A DNA stretch of 64,000 nucleotides from Bolinopsis microptera (Eukaryota > Ctenophora > Tentaculata > Lobata > Bolinopsidae), in contig NC_087075.1 in assembly GCF_026151205.1 (NCBI RefSeq), positions 3,074,359 to 3,138,358 on the forward strand. Reading direction: 5' to 3'. Of this stretch, positions 54,401-63,727 are shown piece after piece. The notes beneath the pieces were generated by a model. The model worked only from the letters and a program-made list of their open reading frames with translations, was not told the DNA's origin and ran no database searches. The translations under genes were made by a program, and so were the position numbers. How positions within the stretch are numbered: the stretch's first letter is position 1; the number at the start of each line of letters is the position of its first letter.

Positions 54401-56765
54401 AGTTAATTCAAACCAACAGATGGGCTTTTGAATAACTATGACGTGTAAAAAGTGCAAAGCTTATAAACTATGCAACTACAATAAAAAGTCAATAATTTCA
54501 GAGATCTGTGCACCTGGGTGGTATTCTCGCAATGGAGGAAAAGAGCCTAGCTGCCTGAGATGTGATCCCTCTGAATACCAACCATATCCTCAACAAACCC
54601 GATGTTTAGCCTGCGCTGGATCTGTCAATAGGGAAAAGACAGCTTGCTTGCCTGTAAGTGCCAATGTCAGGTGTGGGCCTATTTCCATCACACTACCGTG
54701 GTTGAATAAGGGATCACCTATAGAATTTGAAGAAACCTGGGCAGGAAACAGAAGCTCAGTTAACTGTCCTGGAGGTTCATACAAGAAACTTTACAAAGAG
54801 TGCACTGTAGAAGGATATTGGGATGATAACACTGACACCGATGAATGTGATTCCCCACTGTCATCTTGCTTGCAATCAGTACTTGAAGTTGAAAGTGACT
54901 TGAATGCAGACAAAGTACACGATCTCAACAAGGAACTGAACTGTGTTGCTGATGCGGGAGCAGAAATTATACTGTCCCCCAGAGACACTCATGAAATTGT
55001 TGATCTTCTTTCGAAATTAACCAAACATCCTACTTCTGAGGTGAACGAGCTAAGTTTGGTCATGATAAGGTCAATGGAAAATTTGAGGAGGGGAGAATCT
55101 AAATTTTTGAAGGAATCGGAGAAATCAGAGATAATAAAGATTTTGGAAACTGTGTCCAAGTCCAATACAGAAGATAACATAATAACAACCGACTCGATTG
55201 TATTGCAATCAGTCACTCCGACCATGTCTAAAGAAAAACCTGCCATTAACCTGACAGCTCCTGAAACTGTCCCAGCAGACGATCTTCCCATCATGCTAGA
55301 TTTCGGAAACCAACGAGGACAAAAAATAAATGTGGCGGTCATGGATGAATCCTATAAAAAAATGCTGCCGAAACCAACAACTCCAAATAGCACTTTGGGC
55401 TCTCCAATAGTCTCAATCATCTTTTTAGACAGTGAAATAATAGACGGCTACAACTTTTCACTGGTCTTCCAGCAAAAGAAGGATTCAACTATCTCTGGGG
55501 ATAACATCAAAAGAACATGTGTATATCTTGACGTAGTAACGGATGAATGGCTGACTGAGGGTTGCACAACTATTCTAAATGAAGACAAAACCTGCATGTG
55601 CACCTGTACTCATACAACAAGCTTTGCAGTGTTGCTAAGTCCAACAGAAGTGACAGATCCAGCCCAGGATATCTTCAGCTACTTTATGTCTGCAGTAAAC
55701 CTTATCTTCCTGTTCCTTACTCTTGGCCTGATTCTTCCGTTCAAAAAGCTGCGACAGAAGCAGGCCACTCTGATCCAACTCAATCTTATACTGGCTCTGA
55801 TATTGGCTAACCTGTCCTTTACCTCCCTTTCTGCCTCTACCAAAATAACTGTGGACCAATCTGGGAACCCTCTATTGTCATTAAACAAAGGATGTGTTGC
55901 AGGTGTGATCATTACCCAATACTTCTTTCTGTCTGCTCTTTCTTGGATGGGATGCTGTGCTTGGAACTTCTTTGGAAAGATAGTTAATGCTATAAAGACC
56001 TTCGGAAATAAAGACAAGTTTCTCTTCCACAAGTGTGTAGCTGTAAGTTGGTTACTACCACTGATATTTCCAGTTGCAGCCTTCTTGACGTCACTCACAC
56101 TGAATAAGGACGACTACTCTACACCTTATGTTGGGGCAACAAGAAAGAATGACACGAGCTGCTGGGTTGAAGATCCTTGGAGGTATGTTGGGTTCATGGT
56201 GCCTGCATACACAATTCTTCTCTTCAACTGTGTCTGCTTTGGAATGATAGCTAGAGTAATTATCCGAGCAGCAAATTCTGGAAGTGGAATTTCTAGTATA
56301 GAAAAAACAGCTAAAGCATTGATGATAGTTGCAGTCTCAATTGGGTGTCCTTGGATTGTGATTGCCCTTGCAGTTGGTCCTGGAGCTGTGTTCATGCAGT
56401 ACTTGTTCATTCTTCTAACAGGACTACAAGGACCTCTCCTTTTTACTGCTTTGGTCGTGTTCCAAGAAGATGTCAAAGACAACACACTTGCTTTATTGAG
56501 AATAAAACAGTCTAAGAAAGAGGAGGGGAAAAAGAATGTCAGCATTACTCAAGCTTCTGTTGTCAATTCTAATGCTTATGCAAATTCTTCTCAAGGAGCT
56601 GAAGCAGCTGTTGCCGAGAAAAAAGATGGAAGAAAAGAGGAAGATATAATATATGAAGATGTCGAAGAATGTGAGATAGCAAGGATAGAGAAAGGATCTG
56701 ACGAGATTGAATCGGAGGAGAAAGAAAACCAGGATGATGGAAAAAACTCCCCAAATCTAGTATAA
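48368..56765 (+). CDS. Adhesion-GPCR-like gene, short-stalk copy (whole gene model)
   Basis: Proposed exons: 48,368-48,422 signal peptide; 49,594-50,060 N-terminal domain; 50,563-50,658 A; 50,967-51,062 A; 51,221-51,365 B; 51,706-51,801 A; 52,029-52,223 sushi-like; 52,689-52,784 A; 52,946-53,088 B; 53,196-53,291 A-like (ECLYGSYKNKDMTSC); 54,043-54,243 Cys-rich; 54,502-56,765 HormR-like/GAIN/GPS/7TM/tail. All internal cassettes have GT/AG borders and phase 1-1 reading, except that both B exons carry a one-base length change (145 and 143 instead of 144) which would stop the frame if the exon were included. Because the exons are phase-symmetric, skipping them restores the frame. The product would be a cell-surface receptor with a Cys-rich stalk. 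The ligand is unknown. Confidence 0.75.
48586..48662 (+). mobile_element. tRNA-derived SINE head in intron 1 (plus gene copy)
   Basis: Same A box and B box as at 33,071-33,147, 77 nt from GTCGGCC to GGGGACC. The acceptor ends do not pair, so I do not call it a tRNA gene. Confidence 0.7.
49417..49475 (+). repeat. 15-bp minisatellite in intron 1 (plus gene)
   Basis: Four copies of GACAACAGTCATGGT in tandem. The matching array in the minus gene has fewer units. Confidence 0.85.
49594..50060 (+). CDS. Variable N-terminal domain exon of the plus-strand GPCR
   Basis: It follows TTGCTCAG and ends CCAG|GTGACT. The product begins SSHELNIQLTGWLPVERN and ends TASDYYGPQPG. Compared with 31,657-32,123, the first 14 residues, the WRITL...TAGVR region and the SQSTC...DVTKIKF region are conserved, while the strands between are heavily substituted; by hand I count roughly 50 differing residues of about 155. 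The introns on either side look about 90% identical. No family recognised; it is probably a beta-rich adhesion or ligand-binding domain. Confidence 0.78.
50563..53291 (+). CDS. Cys-rich cassette exons of the plus-strand GPCR (A, A, B, A, sushi, A, B, A-like)
   Basis: A exons at 50,563-50,658, 50,967-51,062, 51,706-51,801 and 52,689-52,784 encode EPCG.GTYRNDAMTSCETC then DAG..PNSDKTACG. B exons: 51,221-51,365 has one extra base (GAAGATGAAC instead of GAAATGAAC), leading to a stop a few codons later; 52,946-53,088 lacks one base (TGTGACCTGGCC for TGTGAACTTGGCC). The A-like exon 53,196-53,291 has diverged (ECLYGSYKNKDMTSCVICET). The family is GCC2/GCC3 or ephrin-receptor-like Cys-rich repeats, which form elongated extracellular stalks. 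Confidence 0.8.
52029..52223 (+). CDS. Sushi/CCP-like exon of the plus-strand GPCR
   Basis: This 65-codon exon between CTGCAG and GTATTG, phase 1-1, encodes VSCTGLKAEWRTT...VVEVNCVESRALNKGSSKVT then CISGTEFRFESDEPEC. Four cysteines with a C...C...C...C order and a W or F before the last Cys fit a complement-control (sushi) module. The minus-strand gene keeps only the first codons of this exon (near 17,260-17,290), and a similar stump occurs at about 53,495-53,515; a deletion between duplicated flanks explains its loss there. Confidence 0.7.
54043..54243 (+). CDS. Cys-rich 67-codon exon before the GPCR exon
   Basis: The acceptor TTTCAG and donor GTATGTG bracket ETCPAGQYKTCSMITCELC and a tail ending ANSDKTQCG. 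It is a variant of the B module with an extra Cys pair, in phase 1-1. Confidence 0.82.
54502..56765 (+). CDS. Adhesion GPCR core exon: HormR-like, GAIN/GPS, 7TM, acidic tail
   Basis: The exon follows AATAATTTCAG; the frame is also open back to an ATG at 54,438, within the preceding intron. In that 775-codon numbering: Cys-rich module about 22-72; HormR-like region about 73-135 (RCGP, NCPGGSYKKL, ECTVEGYW); GAIN-like region to 359; GPS about 360-396 with CVYLDVVTDEWLTEGC and CMCTCTHTTSFAVLL; TM1 from about 411 (YFMSAVNLIFLFLTLGLIL) to TM7 near 665 (QYLFILLTGLQGPLLFTALV); cytoplasmic tail about 685-775, rich in K then E/D (KKDGRKEEDIIYEDVEECE). The GPS has the expected Cys and Trp residues, but the cleavage triplet is H-T-T instead of the usual H-L/I-S/T. 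The seven-helix exon has no intron. This is an adhesion-family (B2) receptor; no subfamily name is justified. Confidence 0.9.
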
Positions 56766-57495
56766 GTATAACTATGAACTAAGAAACCAGTAATAACCTA
56801 GAAAAGGAAATGGTTTGCTGGTAGGACAGTAAACTTCATAACTTAAGTGTAGTGAGTGAATCAGACAATTTTCGTCAACAGCAGATTCTTAGAACTTATT
56901 ATGAGTATTTATATAGTTGAAGTAACCAAAATCTGCCTCTGTTTGTAGAATATTAATGTAAAAGCAGTCTGTAGAGTGTAGACAATAGACATTGTGAAAT
57001 ATTTTTGGATTATTTACTGCACATATTTGCACATATTTTTGAACCCTGATATTGAACACGAAAAACAATTAAAAAGTTAATATTAATGCATTACAGTGGA
57101 ATGCAACGTATGTCAATATGATATTATATGGATGCGGATGCTTTATATTATTTCATATGAAATATGTTTACCTGGGGACCCCAGGCTAATATGTTCATAA
57201 ACATAAAGATTCGGCGGAATGACAGGCTGAGCGCCGCCCAGTAAGAAATATGTCTATAACTTTTTTGATTATGCACTAAGTTGTCGTCTTACGACCAAAA
57301 TCAAACGGGGAATCGTTTAAGATTACTTTTACTTTGAAGCTTCTCATTCTATTTATGTGCTTTTTATGAGGAAATACGTCAGTAGCCTTTTAATTTGAGC
57401 TTTTTGTTATCTTTTAAAAGTATTCCAAGTGGTTTATATAAGTGTATATATTAATTGATACATGTTTCGTATCCCAATATCAGAGATAATATTTT

Positions 57496-57524
57496 CCGCC
57501 TTCGGCGGCGCGCGCTTCGCGCGC
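57496..57524. repeat. Two adjacent GC hairpins with TTC loops
   Basis: CCGCC-TTC-GGCGG (57,496-57,508) is followed directly by GCGCGC-TTC-GCGCGC (57,510-57,524), in otherwise AT-rich DNA. Confidence 0.75.
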
Positions 57525-57560
57525 GAAAAGTGGCATGCAACGTATGTCAATATACATACA

Positions 57561-58014
57561 GTCATCATCGGTATCCAATCAAAGCCTAATGAACCTCATT
57601 AATACACGCTAACGCCTTACTCTTGATCAGATTGGGTGACGAGATCACTAATTGAGTGCAAATATCACTGACTGAGTGCTCGGATCACATATCCGATGGA
57701 TTTGAAAATGGTCATAACTCAGCCATATTTAAACTAATGAACTTGAAACTTTTGGAAAAGTTTTCAATTATCAAGCCAAATGTGTGCAAAAAATTTTGAG
57801 TTCTTAGCTTAAAGCGTTCTCATTTTATGAAGACAATAGTGAAAAAGAGGGAGTGTCACGCCACGCCCACTGTAATTGGGCGTGGCTTACGAAACTTTCA
57901 GGAAATCTAAGTTTGACCCATATCTATAATCTCTGAAATTTTGGTGCAATTTGGAGACGAATTACGTGAGTTATTAAGAGGTTGCGTGTGGGTAGTCACT
58001 TATGGGCCACCCTG
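57561..58014 (-). mobile_element. End fragment of the DD41D mariner family
   Basis: It is the reverse complement of 40,254-40,707, ending CCACCCTG before TA. Only the long terminal repeat side is present; the other end and the transposase are missing. Confidence 0.88.
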
Positions 58015-58029
58015 TATTAACTCTCAATA

Positions 58030-58115
58030 CATTGGGTAGGGGGCGAAGCCCCCCCAATAGCAGGTGTCTGGGGGCGGAGCCCCTTGTCGGGGGATAGGGG
58101 GGCGAAGCCTCCCCG
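58030..58115. repeat. Imperfect GGGGGCGAAGCCCCC palindromes
   Basis: Three near-identical hairpin-forming units (GGGGGCGAAGCCCCC, GGGGGCGGAGCCCC, GGGGGGCGAAGCCTCCCC) in 85 bp, within the TIR element. Confidence 0.7.
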
Positions 58116-58653
58116 AAAATTTTTAAGGAAATTAGACGATTTTGACGCATTTTCCAGTACTTGAGGGACACGAATTTACGTTAGCAGCAACTAAAAGAAA
58201 AAGTGCTCCCACTCTCCCTCCCTCCCTCCCTCCCTCCCTCTCTCTTCAACCCCCTGGACGGAATTCATCCATCGTTCGTGGTAACTGGCATGGTATTTAA
58301 AAATAACACAATGTAGGGGGGGCTACAGTGCAGTGGGGCTACAGAGCAGTGGGTGCGAAAACAATTTACTGTATACCATAGCCGTCTGGTTTAATGTTAT
58401 GTTGAAGAATAAATTTTCATGTTTTTGTAAACTTGTCCCCCAAATCCCAGGGGGGCAGCTGCCCCCCTGCCCCCCCCCGGTGATGTAGCCCATGTTAGCG
58501 GGTGATACTCGTCGTAAATTATTTGTTCCAAGACCAAAGACCATCGATGAGTCCAACTCGTAGCGCATCTTGGTTTACTGGGCCGCGCTCAGCCTGTCCT
58601 TCCGCCGAATCTCTATTCTATGTTAATGAAGATTATAGCCTGAGGTCCCCAGG

Positions 58654-59509
58654 TAAATCTTGGTAGATTATGAACTTACAAGGAATTTGGTGTTGTTTGC
58701 GCGCGTAAATTAAATCAATTTTCCTTGTGTCAAAGAGATTAATAAAGACTTCAACTTATTACGTTAAAATATTTTCGCGCGTTACGTAAAACACTCAACT
58801 TTTATGCAAATCTGTTCCAAATAAAAAGTTCGAAAATCGAGTGTTTTAGTGAATAACTTAGAATATATTTTTGATTTTCTTGAGAACTGACCGACAGAAT
58901 TTTCTTCAACTTTCCAGATAGTTACATGGCTATAAGACATGGCCCTTGATATTTTCCTCTTTGATTGTACACCATAAACACGAATTAAATTGAAATTTTG
59001 AAGATGTACTTTGAAATGTTATCGTTTACAAAATACATTTACTGCATGCTACTGCATATTTCTGTACAAATTACTTGAAATTCCTAAGATTGATCATCAG
59101 CATAAATAAATCATCAGCAAAATTCATTGAAAAAGGTCTTAAAATAATTGCCAGCTTGAACAAGCAATATAACCACCGTTATATCAGAGTAAATTTGTTA
59201 GTATATGTATATGAATCAGAAAACCTCGCTGAGAATCCAAACTAGTATTAACAGCTTTCTGGAAACAAACAGACTTCTGAGCATATAATTTACACCACTT
59301 GACACAAACCCACCAAGTATTGAAAACACGGAAACATTGACTATCCAAAATGAGAAAAACATACTAAAATGAAGGTCCAATAAGTTAATAAAAATACTGA
59401 CATGCAACTCAACTAATAAAACAATAGCTTATCAAGTCTATTCAAATCTGTGAAATTAAGCACACTCCTTTTCTCAGCGGATTAACTTGAAATCAATACT
59501 TTTAACAAA
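58654..59509. other. AT-rich DNA without a supported gene
   Basis: No open frame with recognisable features and no repeat of note. Confidence 0.5.
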
Positions 59510-59752
59510 CTAAGTTTTCTTTTTCTTAGGTTTCTTAGGATGATCCAATTTCCACTGTTTAATATGTTCCTCATCACAGAATGTTCCTATCTTTTTGTAA
59601 GTTTCCATGAACTCTCTCTGATAGATATCTTTAACATAGTGAGATAGGGTGAGTTTGGGATCCGCACAGTTGGAATGGGGACTGAATGCTCTGAAGGCCC
59701 CGTTAAGGGCCACCGGATCTATCTGGAATGTGGGGTTAGGTATTTGGGGCAT
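59510..59752 (-). CDS. Small conserved-looking protein (80 residues), paralogue at 63.6 kb
   Basis: The frame runs from ATG at 59,752 (MPQIPNPTFQIDPVALNG) to a lysine-rich end (HPKKPKKKKT). The central part FRAFSPHSNCADPKLTLSHY followed by VKDIYQREFMETYKKIGTFC has a clear relative at 63,548-63,727 with the same spacing of FRAFSPH, C, TL.HYVK, QR..ME and FC. Conservation of the protein between two otherwise dissimilar loci argues that it is coding. TTCCAG|ATAGAT within the frame could be a splice acceptor, so the true start may be in an upstream exon. I do not recognise the family. Confidence 0.6.
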   Translation of the reverse strand: MPQIPNPTFQIDPVALNGAFRAFSPHSNCADPKLTLSHYVKDIYQREFMETYKKIGTFCDEEHIKQWKLDHPKKPKKKKT

Positions 59753-60061
59753 TTTAGTAATTTAGAATTAGGGAATGTGGTAGATTTAAAGATGAAAGGT
59801 AATATGTAGTATTCCCATATTTATTTAGAGAATTGTTAATAATTTATATAAGGAATTCAATCTTCTGAATTTTTATTTACGAAATAATATCATGTCGAAT
59901 GTATATCAAAACTCAGGTCTTTAGTCACTCCACTGCTCACGAACTAGTCACGTGAGTCGTGACATAATGACACATTATTGGCCCAAATATTTGCAGATTA
60001 CCTACTTTTAGAAAATACATAATCGCCCGCTAAAATTCTTTACGTATTTTGACTCCACATT
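59753..60061. other. Spacer, nothing recognisable
   Basis: AT-rich unique DNA between the small gene and the polypurine element; possibly the promoter region of the former, but no specific site can be named. Confidence 0.4.
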
Positions 60062-60062
60062 A

Positions 60063-62706
60063 TGGGGGGGGGGGGGGGTGACATGTCTCCAATGTCTCCA
60101 ATGTCTTTTGTCTTTTTTGAAAAGATAGGGTGCAGAGACATGTCCTGGAGACATTGGAGACATTGGAGACACAGCTTTTGGAGACATTGGAGACATTGGG
60201 GACATAAGAGACATTGGAGACAAAGCTTTTGGAGACATTGGAGACATTGGAGACACTGGAGACGTAGATGTATGATTGGAGAAGGAGGAGGATCTAGGAG
60301 GAGGATGACCCAGGAGGAGGACTCAGGAGGAGAAGGAGGAGGATGAGGACTCAGGAGGACTCAGGAAGAGGACTGAGGAGGACTAAGAAGGAGGAGGACT
60401 GAGGAGTACTGAGGAGGATGGCTGAGGAGGATGGCTGAGGAGGATGGCTGAGGAGGATGGCTGAGGAGGATGGCTGAGGAGGATGACTGAGGAGGAGGAC
60501 CTAGGAGGAGGAGGACCCAAGAGGAGGAGGACCCAGGAGGAGGACTCAGGAGGAGGAGGAGGAGGACTCAGGAAGAGGACTGAGGAGGACAGAGAAGGAG
60601 GAAAACTGAGGAGTACTGAGGAGGATGGCTGAGGAGGATGACTGAGGAAGATGACTGATAGGGAGGAGGAGGAGAAGAAGGACTGAGGAGAAGGAGAAGG
60701 AGGAAGACCTAGGAGGATGAGGACCCAGGAGGAGGACTCAGGAGGAAGAGGAGGAGGAGGACTCAGGAGGACTGAAAAGGAAGAGGACTGAGGAGAACTG
60801 AGGAGGAGGAGGACTGAATAGGAGGAGGAGGAGGAGGGGGACTGGGGAGGACTGAGGATGAAGAAAACTGACGAGAAGGACGAGGAGGAGGACTGAGGAC
60901 TGAGGAGGATGAAGAGGAGGAAGACCCAGGAGGAGGAGGACTGAGGAGGAGGATGAGGACTGAGGAGGACTGAGGCGGATGGCTGAGGAGGATGACTGAG
61001 AGGGAGGAGGAGGAGGAAGAGGACTGAGGAGGAGGAGTAGGACTGAGGAGGAGATTGAGGAGGACCTAGGAGGAGGAGGACCCAGAAGGAGGACTCAGGA
61101 GGAGGAGGAGAACTTAGGAAGAGGACTGAGGAAGACTGAGAAGGAGGAGGACTGAGGAGTACTGAAGAGGATGACTGAGGAGGAGGAGCAGGATGAGAAG
61201 GACTGAGGAGGAGAAGGAGAAGGTGGAGGAACTAGGAGGAGGATGAACCAGGAGGAGGACTCAGGAGGAAGAGGAGGAGGACTCAGGAGGAGGACTTAGG
61301 AGGAATGAGAAGGAGGAGGACTGAATAGGAAGAGGAGGAGGAAGACTGAATAGGAGGAGGAGGAGGGGGACTGGGGAGGACTGAGGAGGAGGAGGACTGA
61401 CGAGAAGGATGAGGAGGAGGACTGAGGACTGAGGAGGAAGAGGAGGAGGATGAAGAGGACCCAGGAGGAGGAGGACTGAAGAGGAGGACTGAGGATGAGG
61501 ACTGAGGAGGAGGAGGAGGACTGAGGAGGACTGAGGAGATTGGCTGAGGAGGATGACTGACAGGGAGGAGGAGGAGGACTGAGGAGGAGGAGGAGAAGGA
61601 CTGAGGAGGAGAAGGAGGAGGACCTAGGAGGAGGAGGACCCAGGAGGAGGACTCAGGAGGAGGAGGAGGACTCAGGAGGAGGACTCAGGAAAACTGAGGA
61701 GGAGGAGGAGGAGTGAATAGGAGGAGGAGGGGGAATGGGGAGGACTGAGGAGGAGGAGGACTAAGGAGAAGGATGAGGAGGAGGACTGAGGAGGAGGATG
61801 AGGACTGAGGAGGAGAAATGAGGAGTACTGAGGATGATGGCTGAGGAGGATGGCTGAGGAGGATGGCTGAGGAGGATGGCTGAGGAGGATGGCTGAGGAG
61901 GATGGCTGAGGAGGATGGCTGAGGAGGATGGCTGAGAAGGATGACTGAGGAGGATGACTGAGAGGGATGAGGAGGAGGAGGAGAAGGAGGAGGACCTAGG
62001 AAGAGGAGGACTCAGGAAGAGGAGGAGGATTCAGGAGGAGGACTCAGGAAGAGGACTCAGGAGGAGGACTGAGAAGGAGGAGGACTGAGGAGAACTGAGG
62101 AGGAGGAGGAGGAGGACTGAATAGGAGGAGGGGGACTGGGGGAGGACTGAGGAGGAGGGGGACTTGGGGAGGACTGAGGAGGAGGAGGACTGACGAGAAG
62201 GATGAGGAGGAGGATTGAGGAGGACTGATGATTGAGGAGGAAGAGGAGGAGGATGAAGAGGAGGAGGACCCAGGAGGAGGAGGACCCAGGAAGTCCGGAG
62301 GAGGACCCAGGAGGAGGACCCAGGAGGAGGACCCAGGTCCCAGGAGGAGGACTCAGGAGGAGGAGGAGAACGACTGAGGAGGACTGAGGAGGACTGAGGA
62401 GGAGGAGGAGGAGGAGGAGGAGGAGGAGGAGGAGGAGGAGTCTCCAAAAGCTGTGTCTCCAATGTCTCCTATGCCCCTAATATCCATTTTATGTCCCTAA
62501 TGTCCCCAATGTCCCCAATGTCTCCAAAAGCTGTGTCTCTAATGTCCCTAATGTCCCCAATGTCCCCAATGTCTCCAATGTCTCCAAAAGCTGTGTCTCC
62601 AATGTCTCCAATGTCTCCAATGTCTCCAATGTCTTTGTCTTTTTCGAAAAGATAAGGTGCGGGAGACATTGGAGACATGTCACCCCCCCCCCCCCCCCCC
62701 CCATTA
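60063..62706. mobile_element. Element with inverted G-run/TGTCTCCAA termini carrying a 2.2-kb polypurine tract
   Basis: The left end is a G run then TGACATGTCTCCAATGTCTC; the right end is the reverse complement, GAGACATTGGAGACATGTCA then a C run. ATTATG flanks both sides (60,058-60,063 and 62,702-62,707), consistent with a 6-bp target duplication. The terminal 200-260 bp on each side are arrays of GGAGACATT in opposite orientation, including the CTTTTCGAAAAGATA-like motif. Between them (about 60,271-62,438) the plus strand is almost pure purine: GGAGGAGGACTGAGGAGGA and GAGGAGGATGGCT repeats. The proline/serine-rich frames on the minus strand are by-products, not genes. Confidence 0.75.
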
Positions 62707-63547
62707 TGTTGCTGCAATGTACTGTACATATTGTACGCGAGCATGACCATTAGTCATTACGCTCTATAAGTGCTTAATGTATAAGCCCGACACTTCAATT
62801 TTAAGATGTTTCAACATTATTGTCGGACAGCCTCTTTTAACAAGCGGCTTAATCGTTATTTTGAAGTATTGAACCAATTAAAGAACTGTGATCTAGAAAA
62901 TTCTGCTCGTAATTATGTTTAGTAATATTATCAGAAATAAAAACATGCCTTACCTATATAAAATCATAAATCATAATGTAATTCTATAATCTAAAAACGT
63001 AACAGGATTAATTAACAGTAGCTACATCAACTGTATATTAAATTCACTATTGTGACGTTACACTAGAACTATATAACGTTGCATTTATCTTCAATCTGTT
63101 TACCTTAAAATTTCTACATTAATGTATAATCACTATTTATTACATATTTAAGATGTTACCCCGTATCAACAATTACAACAAGTACTTAGTGCAACCATAC
63201 AATCTATATAATCAACTATTAATTTATAATCATAAGAAGAAGTAATCCGCTACTTAAATAAAGTGTCAAATCTTCAAATTACAAGACTCAAACACAATAA
63301 TGACTCTTTAGTTAATTTTAGATAGCTCTTCAGTAAATATTTTTAATTATAAATGAAACCCTACATGGAACTGGTATTGATGAGTAATGCTCTTCCAGGA
63401 TATTACAGAACTAAACTCTGACAGCTTCTTAATCGACCCCACTACAACTCACATTGGTTGATTCTCGATCAAAAACATGGATGGTAAAATTAAACAAATA
63501 GAACAACTTAATAAGAAAAAATAACCAAAGTAAACAACTAAACCAGG
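62707..63547. other. AT-rich DNA without a supported gene
   Basis: No recognisable coding region. Possibly 3' flank of the small coding segment at 63.55-63.73 kb. Confidence 0.45.
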
Positions 63548-63727
63548 TCACTGTTTATGATCAAAAACCCATTTTTCATTACAAAACCTCCCCATGGACT
63601 TATGAAACTCCATGTAAGTTCGCTGGTTAGACTCTTTAACGTAGTGTAATAAAGTCGACTGGTCGTTGTAACAGAACTTGTGGGGGCTGAAGGCACGGAA
63701 ATAGGGCACTAGTTGGACTGGGTCTAT
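63548..63727 (-). CDS. Exon paralogous to the small gene at 59.5 kb
   Basis: After TGACTTTCAG the minus strand encodes IDPVQLVPYFRAFSPHKFCY then NDQSTLLHYVKESNQRTYME and FHKSMGRFCNEKW, ending in TGA at 63,548. FRAFSPH, the single Cys after it, TL.HYVK, QR..ME and FC match the 59.5-kb protein. There is no in-frame ATG close upstream, so the start must be in an earlier exon beyond 63,730 or this is a pseudogene. It lacks the lysine-rich end. No family recognised. Confidence 0.5.
   Translation of the reverse strand: MDPVQLVPYFRAFSPHKFCYNDQSTLLHYVKESNQRTYMEFHKSMGRFCNEKWVFDHKQ

Larger units (their letters stand above)
47095..57095 (+). repeat. Right arm of the inverted segmental duplication
   Basis: It pairs with 36,379-13,640 in reverse orientation. 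It holds the shorter receptor gene. The outer end is in the 3' flank, where the sequence AATATTAATGCATTACAG is still shared and then changes; in the left arm the Penelope tail follows instead. Confidence 0.85.
57171..58653. mobile_element. TIR element with a nested mariner end, TA-flanked
   Basis: The left end CCTGGGGACCCCAGGCTAAT and the following GATTCGGCGGAATGACAGGC-type sequence are repeated in reverse complement at the right end (CCTGAGGTCCCCAGG at 58,653). The TIR is about 75 bp, with TA on both sides. Inside lie a mariner end fragment (57,561-58,014), GC-only hairpins, and GGGGGCGAAGCCCCC palindromes. No transposase. Confidence 0.7.

Noticed and set aside
54438-54501. ATG at 54,438 as the receptor's translation start
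   Set aside because: It lies in an intron: TTTCAG at 54,496-54,501 is the acceptor, the frame joins upstream cassettes in phase 1, and there is no signal peptide. The true start is proposed at 48,368.
60062-60346. Repetitive MSPMSPMS or RHWRHWRH proteins
   Set aside because: They arise from the GGAGACATT tandem repeats at the ends of the polypurine element, in both orientations.
62031-62462. Pro/Ser-rich 143-residue protein
   Set aside because: It is a by-product of the GGA purine tract read on the other strand.
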